Assembly (NCBI RefSeq): GCF_000364705.1
Contig: NZ_AQOH01000047.1
Location: 1-64,000 of the forward strand
Source of the DNA: Pseudomonas fuscovaginae SE-1
Lineage (GTDB): Bacteria > Pseudomonadota > Gammaproteobacteria > Pseudomonadales > Pseudomonadaceae
Reading direction: 5' to 3'
Length of the DNA stretch: 64,000 nucleotides
The notes beneath the pieces are model-generated. The model did not search any database and was not told the origin of the DNA. It saw only the letters and a list, made by a program, of their open reading frames with translations. Below, piece by piece: positions 39,478 through 49,179 of this stretch; the stretch's first letter is position 1; every line of letters begins with the position of its first letter. A program made the translations under genes and the position numbers.

Positions 39478-40286
39478 TCAGTTGCGTGCGCTACGCACTC
39501 CTTCAGCCAGCGCTGCACACAGGCTCAGCACGCCATCGACGGCCTGCTCGCCGGTTTCGGCCTTGGCGATCTGGTCGATCAGCGCCGAGCCGACCACCAC
39601 GCCGTCCGCCAGGCGGGCGATGGACGCGGCCTGCTCCGGTGTGCGGATACCGAAGCCGATGCTGATCGGCAGGTCGGTGTGGCGGCGCAGGCGGGTGACC
39701 GCCTCCTCGACGTGTTCCAGGGTGGCCGAACCGGCACCGGTCACGCCCGCGACCGAGACGTAGTAGACGAAGCCGGAGCTGCCGTTCAGCACGGTCGGAA
39801 GGCGGCTGTCGTCGGTGGTCGGAGTGGTCAGGCGGATAAAGTCCAGGCCGGCGGCCTGGGCCGGGTCGCACAGTTCGCCGTTATGCTCCGGCGGCAGGTC
39901 GACCACGATCAGGCCATCGACACCGGCGGCCTTGGCCTCGTCGATGAAGCGTGCCACGCCGTAGTAGTGGATCGGGTTGAAGTAACCCATCAGCACCAGC
40001 GGGGTGTCATTGTTGTCGGCGCGGAACTCGCGAACCATCCGCAGGGTTTTCGCCAGGTTCTGTTTGGCGGCCAGGGCGCGGATGTTCGCCAGCTGGATCG
40101 CCGGGCCGTCGGCCATCGGATCGGTGAAGGGCATGCCCAGCTCGATCACGTCGGCACCGGCCTTGGGCAGCCCCTTGAGGATCGCCAGGGAGGTGTCGTA
40201 GCCCGGGTCGCCGGCGGTGACGAAGGTCACCAGGGCGGCGCGGTTCTGTTGTTTCAGCTCGGCAAAGCGGGCTTGCAGGCGGCTCA

Positions 40287-40287
<1 letters not shown>
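39478..40287 (-). CDS. trpA: tryptophan synthase alpha subunit
   Basis: TrpA cleaves indole-3-glycerol phosphate to indole, channelled to TrpB. The 269-residue TIM barrel has the catalytic Glu and Asp in [18 protein letters not shown] and the phosphate-binding [12 protein letters not shown]. Its start codon overlaps the trpB stop (TGATG), a sign of tight translational coupling. Confidence 0.97.
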
Positions 40288-41543
<1,256 letters not shown>

Positions 41544-41593
41544 TCACTCTAACCACGACAGGCGCGGATGAAAACCGATAAGATCGCCATAAC

Positions 41594-41612
41594 CTGTCAG
41601 GAAAACTCACAG
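41594..41612. promoter_or_regulatory. candidate TrpI binding site
   Basis: The hyphenated dyad CTGTCAGGAAAACTCACAG has the T-N11-A spacing of LysR sites and ends 5 bp before the trpI start, in the 110-bp trpI-trpB gap. The position suits the strong TrpI site described in P. aeruginosa. Confidence 0.6.
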
Positions 41613-41617
41613 ATATC

Positions 41618-42511
41618 ATGAGCCGCGACCTGCCCCCGCTCAATGCCTTGCGCGCCTTCGAGGCCACCGCCCGCCTGAACAGCGTTAGTCAGGCTGCCGA
41701 ACAGTTGCACGTGACCCATGGCGCGGTCAGCCGGCAGTTGAAGGTGCTTGAGGAACATTTGGGGCTGAGCCTGTTCGTCAAGGATGGGCGTGGCCTGAAA
41801 CTCACAGATGCCGGTATCCGTCTGCGCGATGCCAGCGCCGAGGCCTTCGAGCGGCTGCGCACCGTCTGTGCCGAGCTGACCCGCGATTCGAGCGATGCGC
41901 CTTTCGTCCTCGGTTGTTCCGGCAGCCTGCTGGCGCGCTGGTTCATCCCGCGGCTCGGGCGGCTGAACGCCGACCTGCCGGACCTGCGCCTGCACCTGTC
42001 GGCCGGTGAAGGTGACCTGGATCCGCGCAAGCCGGGTCTGGATGCCCTGCTGCTGTTCGCCGAGCCGCCATGGCCGGCGGACATGCAGGTGCACGAGCTG
42101 GCCCGCGAGCGGATCGGCCCGGTGATGAGCCCGCACTTTTCCCGTTATGAGGCGTTGCGCACGGCGCCGGCCCGCGCGTTGGTGGGCGAGCCGCTGCTGC
42201 ATACCACTTCACGGCCGCAGGCGTGGCCAAGTTGGGCGCAAGGCAAGGGTATCGACGTGGCCGAATTGAAGTACGGGCAGGGTTTCGAGCACCTGTACTA
42301 CCTGCTGGAAGCGGCAGTGGCCGGGCTTGGCGTGGCGATCGCGCCACAGGCGCTGGTAGCGGATGACCTGCGGGCGGGTCGGCTGGTCGCACCGTGGGGC
42401 TTCAATGAAACCCCCGGGCGACTCGCCTTGTGGCTGCCGGGGCGCGCCGTGGACGGGCGCGCCCTGCAATTGGCGCAGTGGCTCAGGGCCGAATTGGCAG
42501 CGGGTTCATGA
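41618..42511 (+). CDS. trpI: LysR-type activator of tryptophan synthase
   Basis: This 297-residue LysR regulator ([20 protein letters not shown]) has its HTH in [28 protein letters not shown]. It belongs to the GcvA/TrpI-like branch and its divergent position next to trpBA identifies it as TrpI. It responds to indoleglycerol phosphate in other pseudomonads. Confidence 0.94.
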   Translation: MSRDLPPLNALRAFEATARLNSVSQAAEQLHVTHGAVSRQLKVLEEHLGLSLFVKDGRGLKLTDAGIRLRDASAEAFERLRTVCAELTRDSSDAPFVLGCSGSLLARWFIPRLGRLNADLPDLRLHLSAGEGDLDPRKPGLDALLLFAEPPWPADMQVHELARERIGPVMSPHFSRYEALRTAPARALVGEPLLHTTSRPQAWPSWAQGKGIDVAELKYGQGFEHLYYLLEAAVAGLGVAIAPQALVADDLRAGRLVAPWGFNETPGRLALWLPGRAVDGRALQLAQWLRAELAAGS

Positions 42512-42542
42512 CCCGCACGGTCTGCGCGCCGTGCACGATTAC

Positions 42543-42630
42543 CTGTAGGAGCCGGCTTGCTGGCGATGGCAGTGGATCAGCCAGAGAGATGTCGACTGAC
42601 CCGCCGCCATCGCCAGCAAGCCGGCTACAG
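42543..42630. repeat. REP-type inverted repeat (TAGGAGCCGGCTTGCTGGCGA class)
   Basis: CTGTAGGAGCCGGCTTGCTG and the inverted CATCGCCAGCAAGCCGGC with TACAG enclose a loop with GTCGAC. Located between trpI and the DUF883 gene. Confidence 0.8.
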
Positions 42631-42664
42631 GGTTTTGTGTGGTTAGGACTTTTGCGTCATCGGC

Positions 42665-42991
42665 TCAGTCGCCGCGTTTGCATAGCAGGTAGGCCGCCAG
42701 CAGCCCCAGCGCACCGACGGCCACGCCGGCGGTGGTCCATGGATGCTCCTGGGCGTAATCGCGGGTGGCGATCCCGGTTTCGCGGGTCTTGACCTTGACC
42801 TCCTCGTAGGCGTCGCTGAGCAGATGGCGCGAATGGCGCAGGGCGCTTTCGGCGTTGCTCCTGAGGGCCTTGAGGGTCTTGCGCGATTCGTCCGAAGCGT
42901 CGTCCTTCAGGCTTTCCAGGGACTTGAGCAGGCTCTCGATCTCCGCTTCCATGCTTTGCAGTGCAGCTTTTCGCAACGATGAACTGGCCAT
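42665..42991 (-). CDS. DUF883 family membrane-anchored protein (YqjD/ElaB-like)
   Basis: A 108-residue protein starting at ATG 42991 behind AGGAGAG. It has a long amphipathic helix (residues 1-75) and one C-terminal membrane segment (WTTAGVAVGALGLLAAYLLC) ending in KRGD. Homologues are inner-membrane proteins that bind ribosomes in stationary phase. It is divergent from the dodecin gene. Confidence 0.9.
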   Translation of the reverse strand: MASSSLRKAALQSMEAEIESLLKSLESLKDDASDESRKTLKALRSNAESALRHSRHLLSDAYEEVKVKTRETGIATRDYAQEHPWTTAGVAVGALGLLAAYLLCKRGD

Positions 42992-43152
42992 ATCGGCTCT
43001 CCTCTCAGTGATGGATGGCGTCTGTGAAGTCCGACTGCACCGGTTGGCGAAAGTGCAGAAAATCTGCAATCCGCTGTGCCGTACCCCGTTCGGGTTCCCT
43101 GGGAAATCACTGCTAGGCTGTCCCTGAAAGCCCGCAGCCCAAGGAGAGCAGC

Positions 43153-43368
43153 ATGAGTGACCATCACACCTACAAGAAAATCGAACTGGTCGGTTCGTCG
43201 CCCAACAGCATCGAGGAAGCGATCAACAACGCCCTGGCCGAGGCCGGCAAGAGTCTCAAGCACCTGGAGTGGTTCGAGGTGGTGGATACCCGCGGCCATA
43301 TCCGCGACAACAAGGCGGCACATTTCCAGGTGACCCTCAAGGTCGGGTTCAAGATCGCCAACAGTTGA
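43153..43368 (+). CDS. dodecin family flavin-binding protein
   Basis: A 71-residue protein with the dodecin pattern [22 protein letters not shown], then [14 protein letters not shown] and [13 protein letters not shown]. Dodecins assemble into hollow dodecamers that store or buffer flavin; the Trp in LEWFEV stacks on the ligand. It follows an AAGGAGAGCAGC ribosome-binding site. Confidence 0.94.
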   Translation: MSDHHTYKKIELVGSSPNSIEEAINNALAEAGKSLKHLEWFEVVDTRGHIRDNKAAHFQVTLKVGFKIANS

Positions 43369-43378
43369 ATGAATAATG

Positions 43379-43481
43379 GCACTTGTGAACTAGTGCACTG
43401 GCCGACGGCCATATAGCTTGCTATACAGGAGTCTCCAATCGAGCCTCATGTGCGTCGCCCAGAAGCCGACGCACTTTTTTT
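43379..43481 (+). ncRNA. structured 3' region with four hairpins and terminator
   Basis: After the dodecin stop come GCACT-N8-AGTGC, TGGCC-GAC-GGCCA, TATAGC-TT-GCTATA, and then a strong terminator GTGCGTCG-N9-CGACGCAC followed by seven T (43450-43481). The density of perfect stems in 103 bp is unusual. It may simply be the dodecin 3' UTR or may give a stable small RNA. I do not recognise a known family. Confidence 0.4.
43450..43481 (+). terminator. intrinsic terminator upstream of DUF1161 gene
   Basis: Perfect 8-bp stem GTGCGTCG / CGACGCAC followed by TTTTTTT. It ends transcription from the dodecin side just before the DUF1161 gene. Confidence 0.9.
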
Positions 43482-43504
43482 GATATGACCAGGGAATGTG
43501 ACCG

Positions 43505-43738
43505 ATGAAGAAGCTGATTTTGGCGCTGGGTTTGTTGAGTATCGCGGGAACGGCCCTTGCGGCAGGCAAGCCATGCGACGAGATGGAAAGGGAGATCAAG
43601 GACAAGCTGGAGGCCAAGGGCGTGCACGGCTATTCGCTGCAGATCCTTGACCGCGCCACCGGCGAGAAAGGCGCCGATGGCAAGGTGGTGGCGACCTGCG
43701 AAGCCGGTACCAAGGTCATTACCTACAAGCGCAAGTAA
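43505..43738 (+). CDS. DUF1161 family secreted small protein, copy 1
   Basis: A 77-residue protein with a signal peptide (MKKLILALGLLSIAGTALA). Two Cys residues (KPCDEMEREIKDKL and VVATCEAGT) probably form a disulfide in the periplasm. The pattern matches DUF1161; function unknown. A paralogue lies at 45708. Confidence 0.85.
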   Translation: MKKLILALGLLSIAGTALAAGKPCDEMEREIKDKLEAKGVHGYSLQILDRATGEKGADGKVVATCEAGTKVITYKRK

Positions 43739-43755
43739 GCGCGTGCAGGATCAGG

Positions 43756-43779
43756 GCCGGCGCAAGGCGCCGGCTTTTT
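43756..43779 (+). terminator. intrinsic terminator after DUF1161 copy 1
   Basis: GCCGGCGC-AAG-GCGCCGGC followed by TTTTT, 18 bp after the stop codon. Confidence 0.9.
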
Positions 43780-43791
43780 CATGGGCGCCGA

Positions 43792-44799
43792 TCAGGCTTC
43801 GCCCTTCATCACTTGCGACAGCAGCTCGTAGGAGTGCAGGCGGTCGGCGTGCTCGTACAGATCGCAGGTGAAGATCAGCTCGTCGGCCTGGGTCTGTTCG
43901 ACCAGTACTTCCAGGCGGGCACGGATCTTCTGCGGGCTGCCGACCATCGCCAGGCCGAGGAAACTGGCCACGGCTTCTTTCTCATGGGGCAACCACAGGC
44001 CGTCCATGCTCTGCACCGGAGGTCGTTGCACCAGGCTCTGACCACGCATCAGCGCGAGGATGCGCTGGTAGACCGAGGTCGCCAGGTAGTCGGCCTGTTC
44101 GTCGGTGTCGGCTGCCACCAGCGGTACGCCGAGCATCACGTAGGGCTTGTCGAGGACGTCCGAGGGCTTGAAGTGGTTGCGATAGACGCGGATCGCCTCA
44201 TGCATGTAGCGCGGGGCGAAATGCGAGGCGAAGGCGTACGGCAGGCCGCGCTCGCCGGCCAGTTGCGCACTGAACAGGCTCGAACCGAGCAGCCAGACCG
44301 GGACCTGGGTGCCGGTACCGGGAACGGCGATCACACGCTGGTCGGGGGTGCGCGGGCCGAGGTACTTCATCAGCTCGGCGACGTCGTCCGGGAAGTCGTC
44401 GGAACTGCCCGAACGCTCGCGGCGCAGGGCGTGGGCGGTCATCTGGTCGGAACCGGGCGCGCGGCCCAGGCCGAGGTCGATCCGGCCGGGATAGAGGCTC
44501 TCCAGGGTGCCGAACTGCTCGGCGATCACCAGCGGCGCGTGGTTGGGCAGCATCACCCCGCCGGAGCCGACGCGGATGCTCGAGGTGCCGCCGGCCAGAT
44601 AGGCCAGCAGCACCGAGGTGGCCGAACTGGCGATGCCGTCCATGTTGTGGTGTTCGGCCACCCAGAAGCGGGTGAAGCCGCATTTCTCCACGTGCCGGGC
44701 CAGGTCCAGCGAGTTGCGCAGCGACTGTGCGGGGCCGCCGTCCTGGCGTACGGGCACCAGGTCGAGGGTGGAAAACTTGACGTCGGACAAGCGCTTCAT
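43792..44799 (-). CDS. LLM-class flavin-dependent oxidoreductase (luciferase-like)
   Basis: A 335-residue luciferase-like monooxygenase of the YhbW type. Typical segments are [53 protein letters not shown], and [15 protein letters not shown]. It would use reduced FMN supplied by a reductase. The substrate is unknown. It is divergent from an OsmC gene. Confidence 0.93.
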   Translation of the reverse strand: MKRLSDVKFSTLDLVPVRQDGGPAQSLRNSLDLARHVEKCGFTRFWVAEHHNMDGIASSATSVLLAYLAGGTSSIRVGSGGVMLPNHAPLVIAEQFGTLESLYPGRIDLGLGRAPGSDQMTAHALRRERSGSSDDFPDDVAELMKYLGPRTPDQRVIAVPGTGTQVPVWLLGSSLFSAQLAGERGLPYAFASHFAPRYMHEAIRVYRNHFKPSDVLDKPYVMLGVPLVAADTDEQADYLATSVYQRILALMRGQSLVQRPPVQSMDGLWLPHEKEAVASFLGLAMVGSPQKIRARLEVLVEQTQADELIFTCDLYEHADRLHSYELLSQVMKGEA

Positions 44800-45017
44800 A
44801 AGCCTGTTGCTCCTGTTTGAGGGACAGGCTTGCGAGGCGCGGCAAGGAACCTGTCGATGTTCTGGGGCAATATGGGCATATACCCGAGTTTCAAGAGCAG
44901 TCTGAATTCTTGGCTCACAGAAATCAAAGACAACTCCTACAAGATGAACTTTGAGACGCCGACTATTCTCAAAATTTCGTCTGGCGCGAACCCGCGTCGG
45001 CCCTTTAGGAGGCTGTC

Positions 45018-45449
45018 ATGAGTATCAAGAAGAAAGCATCGGCTCACTGGGAAGGCGACCTGAAAACCGGCATTGGTTCCATTTCCACCGAAACCGGCGT
45101 GCTGCGCGAGGCGCCCTACGGCTTTACGGCGCGTTTCGAAGGCGGCCGCGGTACCAATCCCGAGGAACTGATCGGTGCGGCCCATGCCGGCTGTTTCTCC
45201 ATGGCCTTTTCGATGATTCTCGGCGAGGCCGGACTCAAGGCCGACAGTATCGACACCAACGCCGAAGTGACGCTGGACCAGGTGGACGGTGGCTTTGCCA
45301 TCACCGCGGTGCACCTGATCCTCAAGGCCAGGATTCCGGGCGCCAGCCAGCAGCAGTTCGATGAGTTGAGCAAAAAGGCCAAGGAAGGGTGCCCGGTGTC
45401 CAAGGTGCTGAACGCGAAGATCAGCCTGGAGGCGACGCTGCTGGGCTGA
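45018..45449 (+). CDS. OsmC-family peroxiredoxin
   Basis: A 143-residue OsmC protein reducing organic hydroperoxides. The catalytic Cys pair is in GAAHAGCFSMAFS and KEGCPVSKVL. The conserved Arg/Glu positions (GFTARFEGG, NPEELIGAAH) are present. A strong TTAGGAGG precedes the ATG. Confidence 0.93.
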   Translation: MSIKKKASAHWEGDLKTGIGSISTETGVLREAPYGFTARFEGGRGTNPEELIGAAHAGCFSMAFSMILGEAGLKADSIDTNAEVTLDQVDGGFAITAVHLILKARIPGASQQQFDELSKKAKEGCPVSKVLNAKISLEATLLG

Positions 45450-45487
45450 TCCGTAGCCCCGCGGTGCCGGTCCGGATGCACCGAGTC

Positions 45488-45578
45488 CTGTAGGCGCCGG
45501 CTTGCTGGCGATAGCGGTGAGGCAGTCGACACAGTGCCTGGCTGACACAGCGCTGTCGCCAGCAAGCCGGCTCCCACA
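45488..45578. repeat. REP-type inverted repeat (TAGGCGCCGGCTTGCTGGCGA class)
   Basis: CTGTAGGCGCCGGCTTGCTG and the inverted TGTCGCCAGCAAGCCGGC with TCCCACA. Located between the OsmC and second DUF1161 genes. Confidence 0.8.
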
Positions 45579-45707
45579 ATGTGGACGGCCTCTGTTTCAG
45601 GTTGTGAGGCGAGTCAGAACTTGGTTCTCCCGTTTGTGGTCGAATCAGTGGGCAGCAACTGATTGCGTACGCCCTTGCGACGCGTTGCCGCCAGAAGGAG
45701 TCTGATC

Positions 45708-45947
45708 ATGAAACGCATTGCCCTTGGAGTTTTCTGTTGTGCGCTGACGGCGCAGGCTTTGGCAGCCCCGAAGGACTGCCAGGAATTGAAGAGTGAAATC
45801 GAGGTGAAGATCCAGGCGAATGCCGTGCCCTCCTATACCCTGGAGATCGTTTCCAGGGAAGAAGCCGAGAAGCATGATGTGGCCATGGTGGTCGGCACCT
45901 GCGAAAACGGCACCAAGGCGATCATCTACCAGAAGAACGACACCTGA
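45708..45947 (+). CDS. DUF1161 family secreted small protein, copy 2
   Basis: A 79-residue paralogue of the 43505 gene with its own signal peptide (MKRIALGVFCCALTAQALA) and the same Cys pair (KDCQELKSEIEVKI, VVGTCENGT) and C-terminal IIYQK. The ATG 45708 follows AAGGAG. Function unknown. Confidence 0.85.
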   Translation: MKRIALGVFCCALTAQALAAPKDCQELKSEIEVKIQANAVPSYTLEIVSREEAEKHDVAMVVGTCENGTKAIIYQKNDT

Positions 45948-46024
45948 GGCCGCCTGATGAGGTCCTGCAGCCAGTCGTGCCGCCGTGAACGGCGGGCGAC
46001 GCTCGAAAGCCTTTCTCGCCTTGC

Positions 46025-46438
46025 CTAGGGGATGCAGATCACCCGTTCATCCGAGGCGATCTGCACACCCTTGTCGTCATACAGCCGGGCACTGGCCTGG
46101 AAGCCGAGGGCTACGCCCTCCAGATGGTAACGGCGTCCCGCCTCGAAATTCGGGTAGCTCACGCTGAGGTAGCAGATCCGCTGCATCGGATCGGTGTTCA
46201 TCGCCATGCCGCCGACATACACGTCGTAGTCGAAACGCACGGTCAATTCGTGGGCCCCTGGCGTGATCTGGAATAAACGCCCGTCGTCCAGGCGTTTCCT
46301 GTCCACGCTTTCGGCCATGACCAGCTTGCCGGTGCGGGTGCCCAGGTCGACCCAGGCCATGTTCGGATCGACCGCGGGCAAGGGGCCGGCGCAGCCGCCG
46401 AGGCTGGCGAGGGCGAGGCAGGAAAGTAGCTTGCGCAT
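46025..46438 (-). CDS. small outer-membrane-type lipoprotein, unknown function
   Basis: A 137-residue precursor with a lipoprotein signal MRKLLSCLALASLGGC (lipobox LGGC, lipidated Cys 16). The mature part (AGPLPAVDPNMAWVDLGT... ERVICIP) is beta-rich. The ATG at 46438 is chosen for the signal peptide; the longer frame from 46594 has no support. Divergent from the aminopeptidase gene. Confidence 0.82.
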   Translation of the reverse strand: MRKLLSCLALASLGGCAGPLPAVDPNMAWVDLGTRTGKLVMAESVDRKRLDDGRLFQITPGAHELTVRFDYDVYVGGMAMNTDPMQRICYLSVSYPNFEAGRRYHLEGVALGFQASARLYDDKGVQIASDERVICIP

Positions 46439-46585
46439 GTTCGGTTTTCGCTCGGTGATGGGGGGCCAGCATACCCGTGATCGCTGACCCGAGTCGCCTG
46501 GGCTGTGCCTGGCGTGGAGAATCTTCATGGAACAGGGTTCGTTCCACGCGATAGTCTTGGCGCACCCCTCGACTGGATGATCCCC

Positions 46586-47668
46586 ATGCCGCACAGGCCG
46601 CTTTTTTCCATTCTACGCCTCTGGCTGGTCGGCCTCTCGCTGCTGCTCGCCAGTGGTTGCAGCAGCCTGGACTACTACAGCCAGTTGGCCACCGGGCAAC
46701 TGAACCTGTTGCGCGCCCGTGAGCCGGTGGCCGAGGTGATCGCCGACCCCAGCCGGCCCCAGGCGTTGCGCGAACACCTGATCCACGCCCAGCAGGCGCG
46801 GGCCTTTGCCAGCGAACACCTGCACCTGCCGGACAACCGCAGCTACCGGCTATACGCCGACATCCAGCGACCCTATGTGGTGTGGAATGTCTTTGCCACG
46901 CCGGAGTTTTCCCTGACGCCGCAAAGCCACTGCTTCCCCATCGCCGGCTGTGTCGCCTATCGCGGCTACTACAGCCAGGGTGCGGCTCGCGGCGAGGCCG
47001 CCGTGCAGCGCCAGCAGGGCCTGGACGTTTACATCGGTGGGGTCGAGGCCTACTCGACGTTGGGCTGGTTCGACGACCCGATCCTCAGTTCGATGATGAA
47101 CTGGGGCGACGAGCGCCTGGCGACGCTGATTTTCCATGAACTGGCGCACCAGCGTTTCTATGTGAAGGACGACACCGAGTTCAATGAGTCTTACGCCAAC
47201 TTCGTCGAACAGGAAGGTACCCGGCAATGGCGGGCGGCGCGCGGGTTGCCGGCGGCTCGGGGCAACGAGACGCAGCAGAAGGACCAGTTCATCGCGCTGG
47301 TGCTGGAAACCCGCAAGCGCTTGCAGGCGCTCTATGCGCTGCCGCTGCCGGCCGAGCAGATGCGCGCGCGCAAGGCCGCCGAGTTCGAGCGGCTGCGCCA
47401 GGAATACCGGCGCTTGCAGGCAACACAATGGGCCGGCGACAAGCGCTACGACGGCTGGATCAATACGCCGCTGAACAATGCCAAGCTGCTGCCGTTCGGG
47501 CTGTATGACCAGTGGGTGCCGGCGTTTGCGGCGTTGTTCAAACAGGTCAACGGCGATTGGCCGGCGTTTTTCCAGGCAGTCGAGAAGCTGGGCGGTTTGC
47601 CGGTGGGCGAGCGCAAGGTGGCATTGCAGAAGTTGATGGATGGCCGCCAGCACGCTCGATTGAGATGA
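46586..47668 (+). CDS. lipoprotein metallo-aminopeptidase (PF10023-like)
   Basis: A 360-residue exported protein with a lipobox LLASGC near residue 22 and the zinc motif HELAHQRFY with a downstream Glu in FNESYANFVE, the pattern of the putative aminopeptidase family found next to this lipoprotein in pseudomonads. ATG 46586 (MPHRPLFSILRLW) is preferred; ATG 46577 is possible. It probably acts on peptides in the periplasm. Confidence 0.85.
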   Translation: MPHRPLFSILRLWLVGLSLLLASGCSSLDYYSQLATGQLNLLRAREPVAEVIADPSRPQALREHLIHAQQARAFASEHLHLPDNRSYRLYADIQRPYVVWNVFATPEFSLTPQSHCFPIAGCVAYRGYYSQGAARGEAAVQRQQGLDVYIGGVEAYSTLGWFDDPILSSMMNWGDERLATLIFHELAHQRFYVKDDTEFNESYANFVEQEGTRQWRAARGLPAARGNETQQKDQFIALVLETRKRLQALYALPLPAEQMRARKAAEFERLRQEYRRLQATQWAGDKRYDGWINTPLNNAKLLPFGLYDQWVPAFAALFKQVNGDWPAFFQAVEKLGGLPVGERKVALQKLMDGRQHARLR

Positions 47669-47677
47669 GCGGGCATG

Positions 47678-47825
47678 TGTGGCGAGCGGGCTTGTCGGGA
47701 CGCCGCACCGCCGCGCTGGGGCGCAAGGCGCCCCCAAACCTGGTAACCAAGACTTGCCTGACACACCGAATGCCCTGGATTCAGGGCCGCTCCGCAGCCC
47801 AACGCGGGCAAGCCCGCTCGCCACA
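47678..47825. repeat. REP-type inverted repeat (TGTGGCGAGCGGGC class)
   Basis: TGTGGCGAGCGGGCTTGTCG on the left and GCAAGCCCGCTCGCCACA on the right. The interior shares GGGGCGC and CCTGACACACCG text with the 27645 element, showing that the whole unit, not only the ends, is repeated. Confidence 0.8.
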
Positions 47826-47855
47826 GGAATCTGCAAGAGCCACGGTGCCGTGGCG

Positions 47856-48500
47856 TTACAGGAACGCCCGATGCAGCTCCTCCAGCGTCTGGAAGTGATA
47901 CTCCGGTTGCTCGGCACTCAGCTCCTCGAAGCTGCCGAACCCATACCCCACCGCCGCCGCCGCCAGGCCATTGCGGCGGGCGCCGATCAGGTCGTGCTTG
48001 CGATCGCCGATCATCAGCGTATTGCCCGGCTCCAGGCCTTCCTCGGCGACCAGGTGGGCGATCAGCTCGACCTTGTCGGTCCGCGTACCGTCCAGTTCGC
48101 TGCCATAGATCACCTTGAAATGCCGGGCGAAGTCGAAATGCCGGGCGATCTCGCGGGCGAATACCCAGGGCTTGGAGGTCGCGATATACAGCGTGCGCCC
48201 TTGCCCGCCGAGGGTTTCCAGCAGCGGCACGACGCCGTCGAACACGCGGTTTTCATAGAGACCGGTGACCTTGAAGCGTTCGCGGTAGAAGTTCACCGCT
48301 TCCCAGGCCTTGGCCTCGTCGAAACCGTAGAACTGCATGAACGCCTGCAGCAGCGGCGGGCCGATGAAGTGTTCCAGCTTGCCCAGGTCCGGCTCGTCGA
48401 TGCCCAGTTTGGCCAGGGCGAACTGGATCGAGCGGGTGATGCCCTCGCGCGGGTCGGTCAGGGTGCCGTCGAGGTCGAACAGAATCGTCTGGTAGTGCAT
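47856..48500 (-). CDS. HAD-superfamily phosphatase (phosphoglycolate phosphatase-like)
   Basis: A 214-residue HAD hydrolase. Motif I is ILFDLDGTLTDP (nucleophile Asp at residue 9), motif II is YIATSKPW, and motif IV is MIGDRKHDLIGA. The cap domain is helical (subclass I). ATG 48500 is the conserved start. The substrate is uncertain. It lies downstream of the gamma-carbonic anhydrase gene in the same orientation. Confidence 0.9.
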   Translation of the reverse strand: MHYQTILFDLDGTLTDPREGITRSIQFALAKLGIDEPDLGKLEHFIGPPLLQAFMQFYGFDEAKAWEAVNFYRERFKVTGLYENRVFDGVVPLLETLGGQGRTLYIATSKPWVFAREIARHFDFARHFKVIYGSELDGTRTDKVELIAHLVAEEGLEPGNTLMIGDRKHDLIGARRNGLAAAAVGYGFGSFEELSAEQPEYHFQTLEELHRAFL

Positions 48501-48528
48501 GCAATGTCCCAATTCGTACAAAAAATGA

Positions 48529-49086
48529 TCAGTCGGCGCGGTCGTAGCCTTCGGCGATGTGTTGGTCCTTGAGCTTCACGTAGTTGGAGGCGCTGTAGGT
48601 GAAGAAGGCCTTTTCCTTGTCCGTCAGCGGCCGCACCTGCTTCACCGGGCTGCCGACGTAGAGGAAGCCGCTGGCCAGCCGCTTGCCCGGCGGGACCAGG
48701 CTGCCGGCGCCGACGATCACCTCGTCCTCGATCACCGCGCCATCCATGACGATGCTGCCCATGCCGATCAGGATCCGGCTGCCGATGCTGCAGCCGTGCA
48801 GCATGACCTTGTGGGCGATGGTCACGTCATCGCCGATCAGCAACGGGAAACCCTCGGGGTTGAAGGGGCCGGCATGGGTGATGTGCAACACGCAACCGTC
48901 CTGCACGCTGGTGCGCGCGCCGATGCGGATGCGGTGCATGTCGCCACGGATCACGGTCAATGGCCAGATCGAACTGTCGGCGCCGATCTCGACATCGCCG
49001 ATCACCACCGCCGACCGGTCGACAAAAGCCCCGGATCCCAGGGACGGCGTGTGGTTCTGGTAGGTGCGAAGACTCACGATAGGCAC
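48529..49086 (-). CDS. gamma-carbonic anhydrase-like hexapeptide-repeat protein
   Basis: A 185-residue left-handed beta-helix protein with hexapeptide repeats (VVIGDVEIGADSSIWPLTVIRGD, HRIRIGARTSVQDGCVLHITH, IAHKVMLHGCSIG). The His ligands of the gamma-CA family are in HITH, IAHKVMLHG. The start is taken as GTG 49086 behind AGAGAG. Many homologues lack shown activity. Confidence 0.9.
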   Translation of the reverse strand: MPIVSLRTYQNHTPSLGSGAFVDRSAVVIGDVEIGADSSIWPLTVIRGDMHRIRIGARTSVQDGCVLHITHAGPFNPEGFPLLIGDDVTIAHKVMLHGCSIGSRILIGMGSIVMDGAVIEDEVIVGAGSLVPPGKRLASGFLYVGSPVKQVRPLTDKEKAFFTYSASNYVKLKDQHIAEGYDRAD

Positions 49087-49179
49087 TCTCTCTGTTGCTG
49101 ATAGCTGCGGTCGGCATTGATTGTAATTAAGATGACCCCATCTTTGTTCCTACATGTTTTTTCAGCCAAGGTGTCCACC

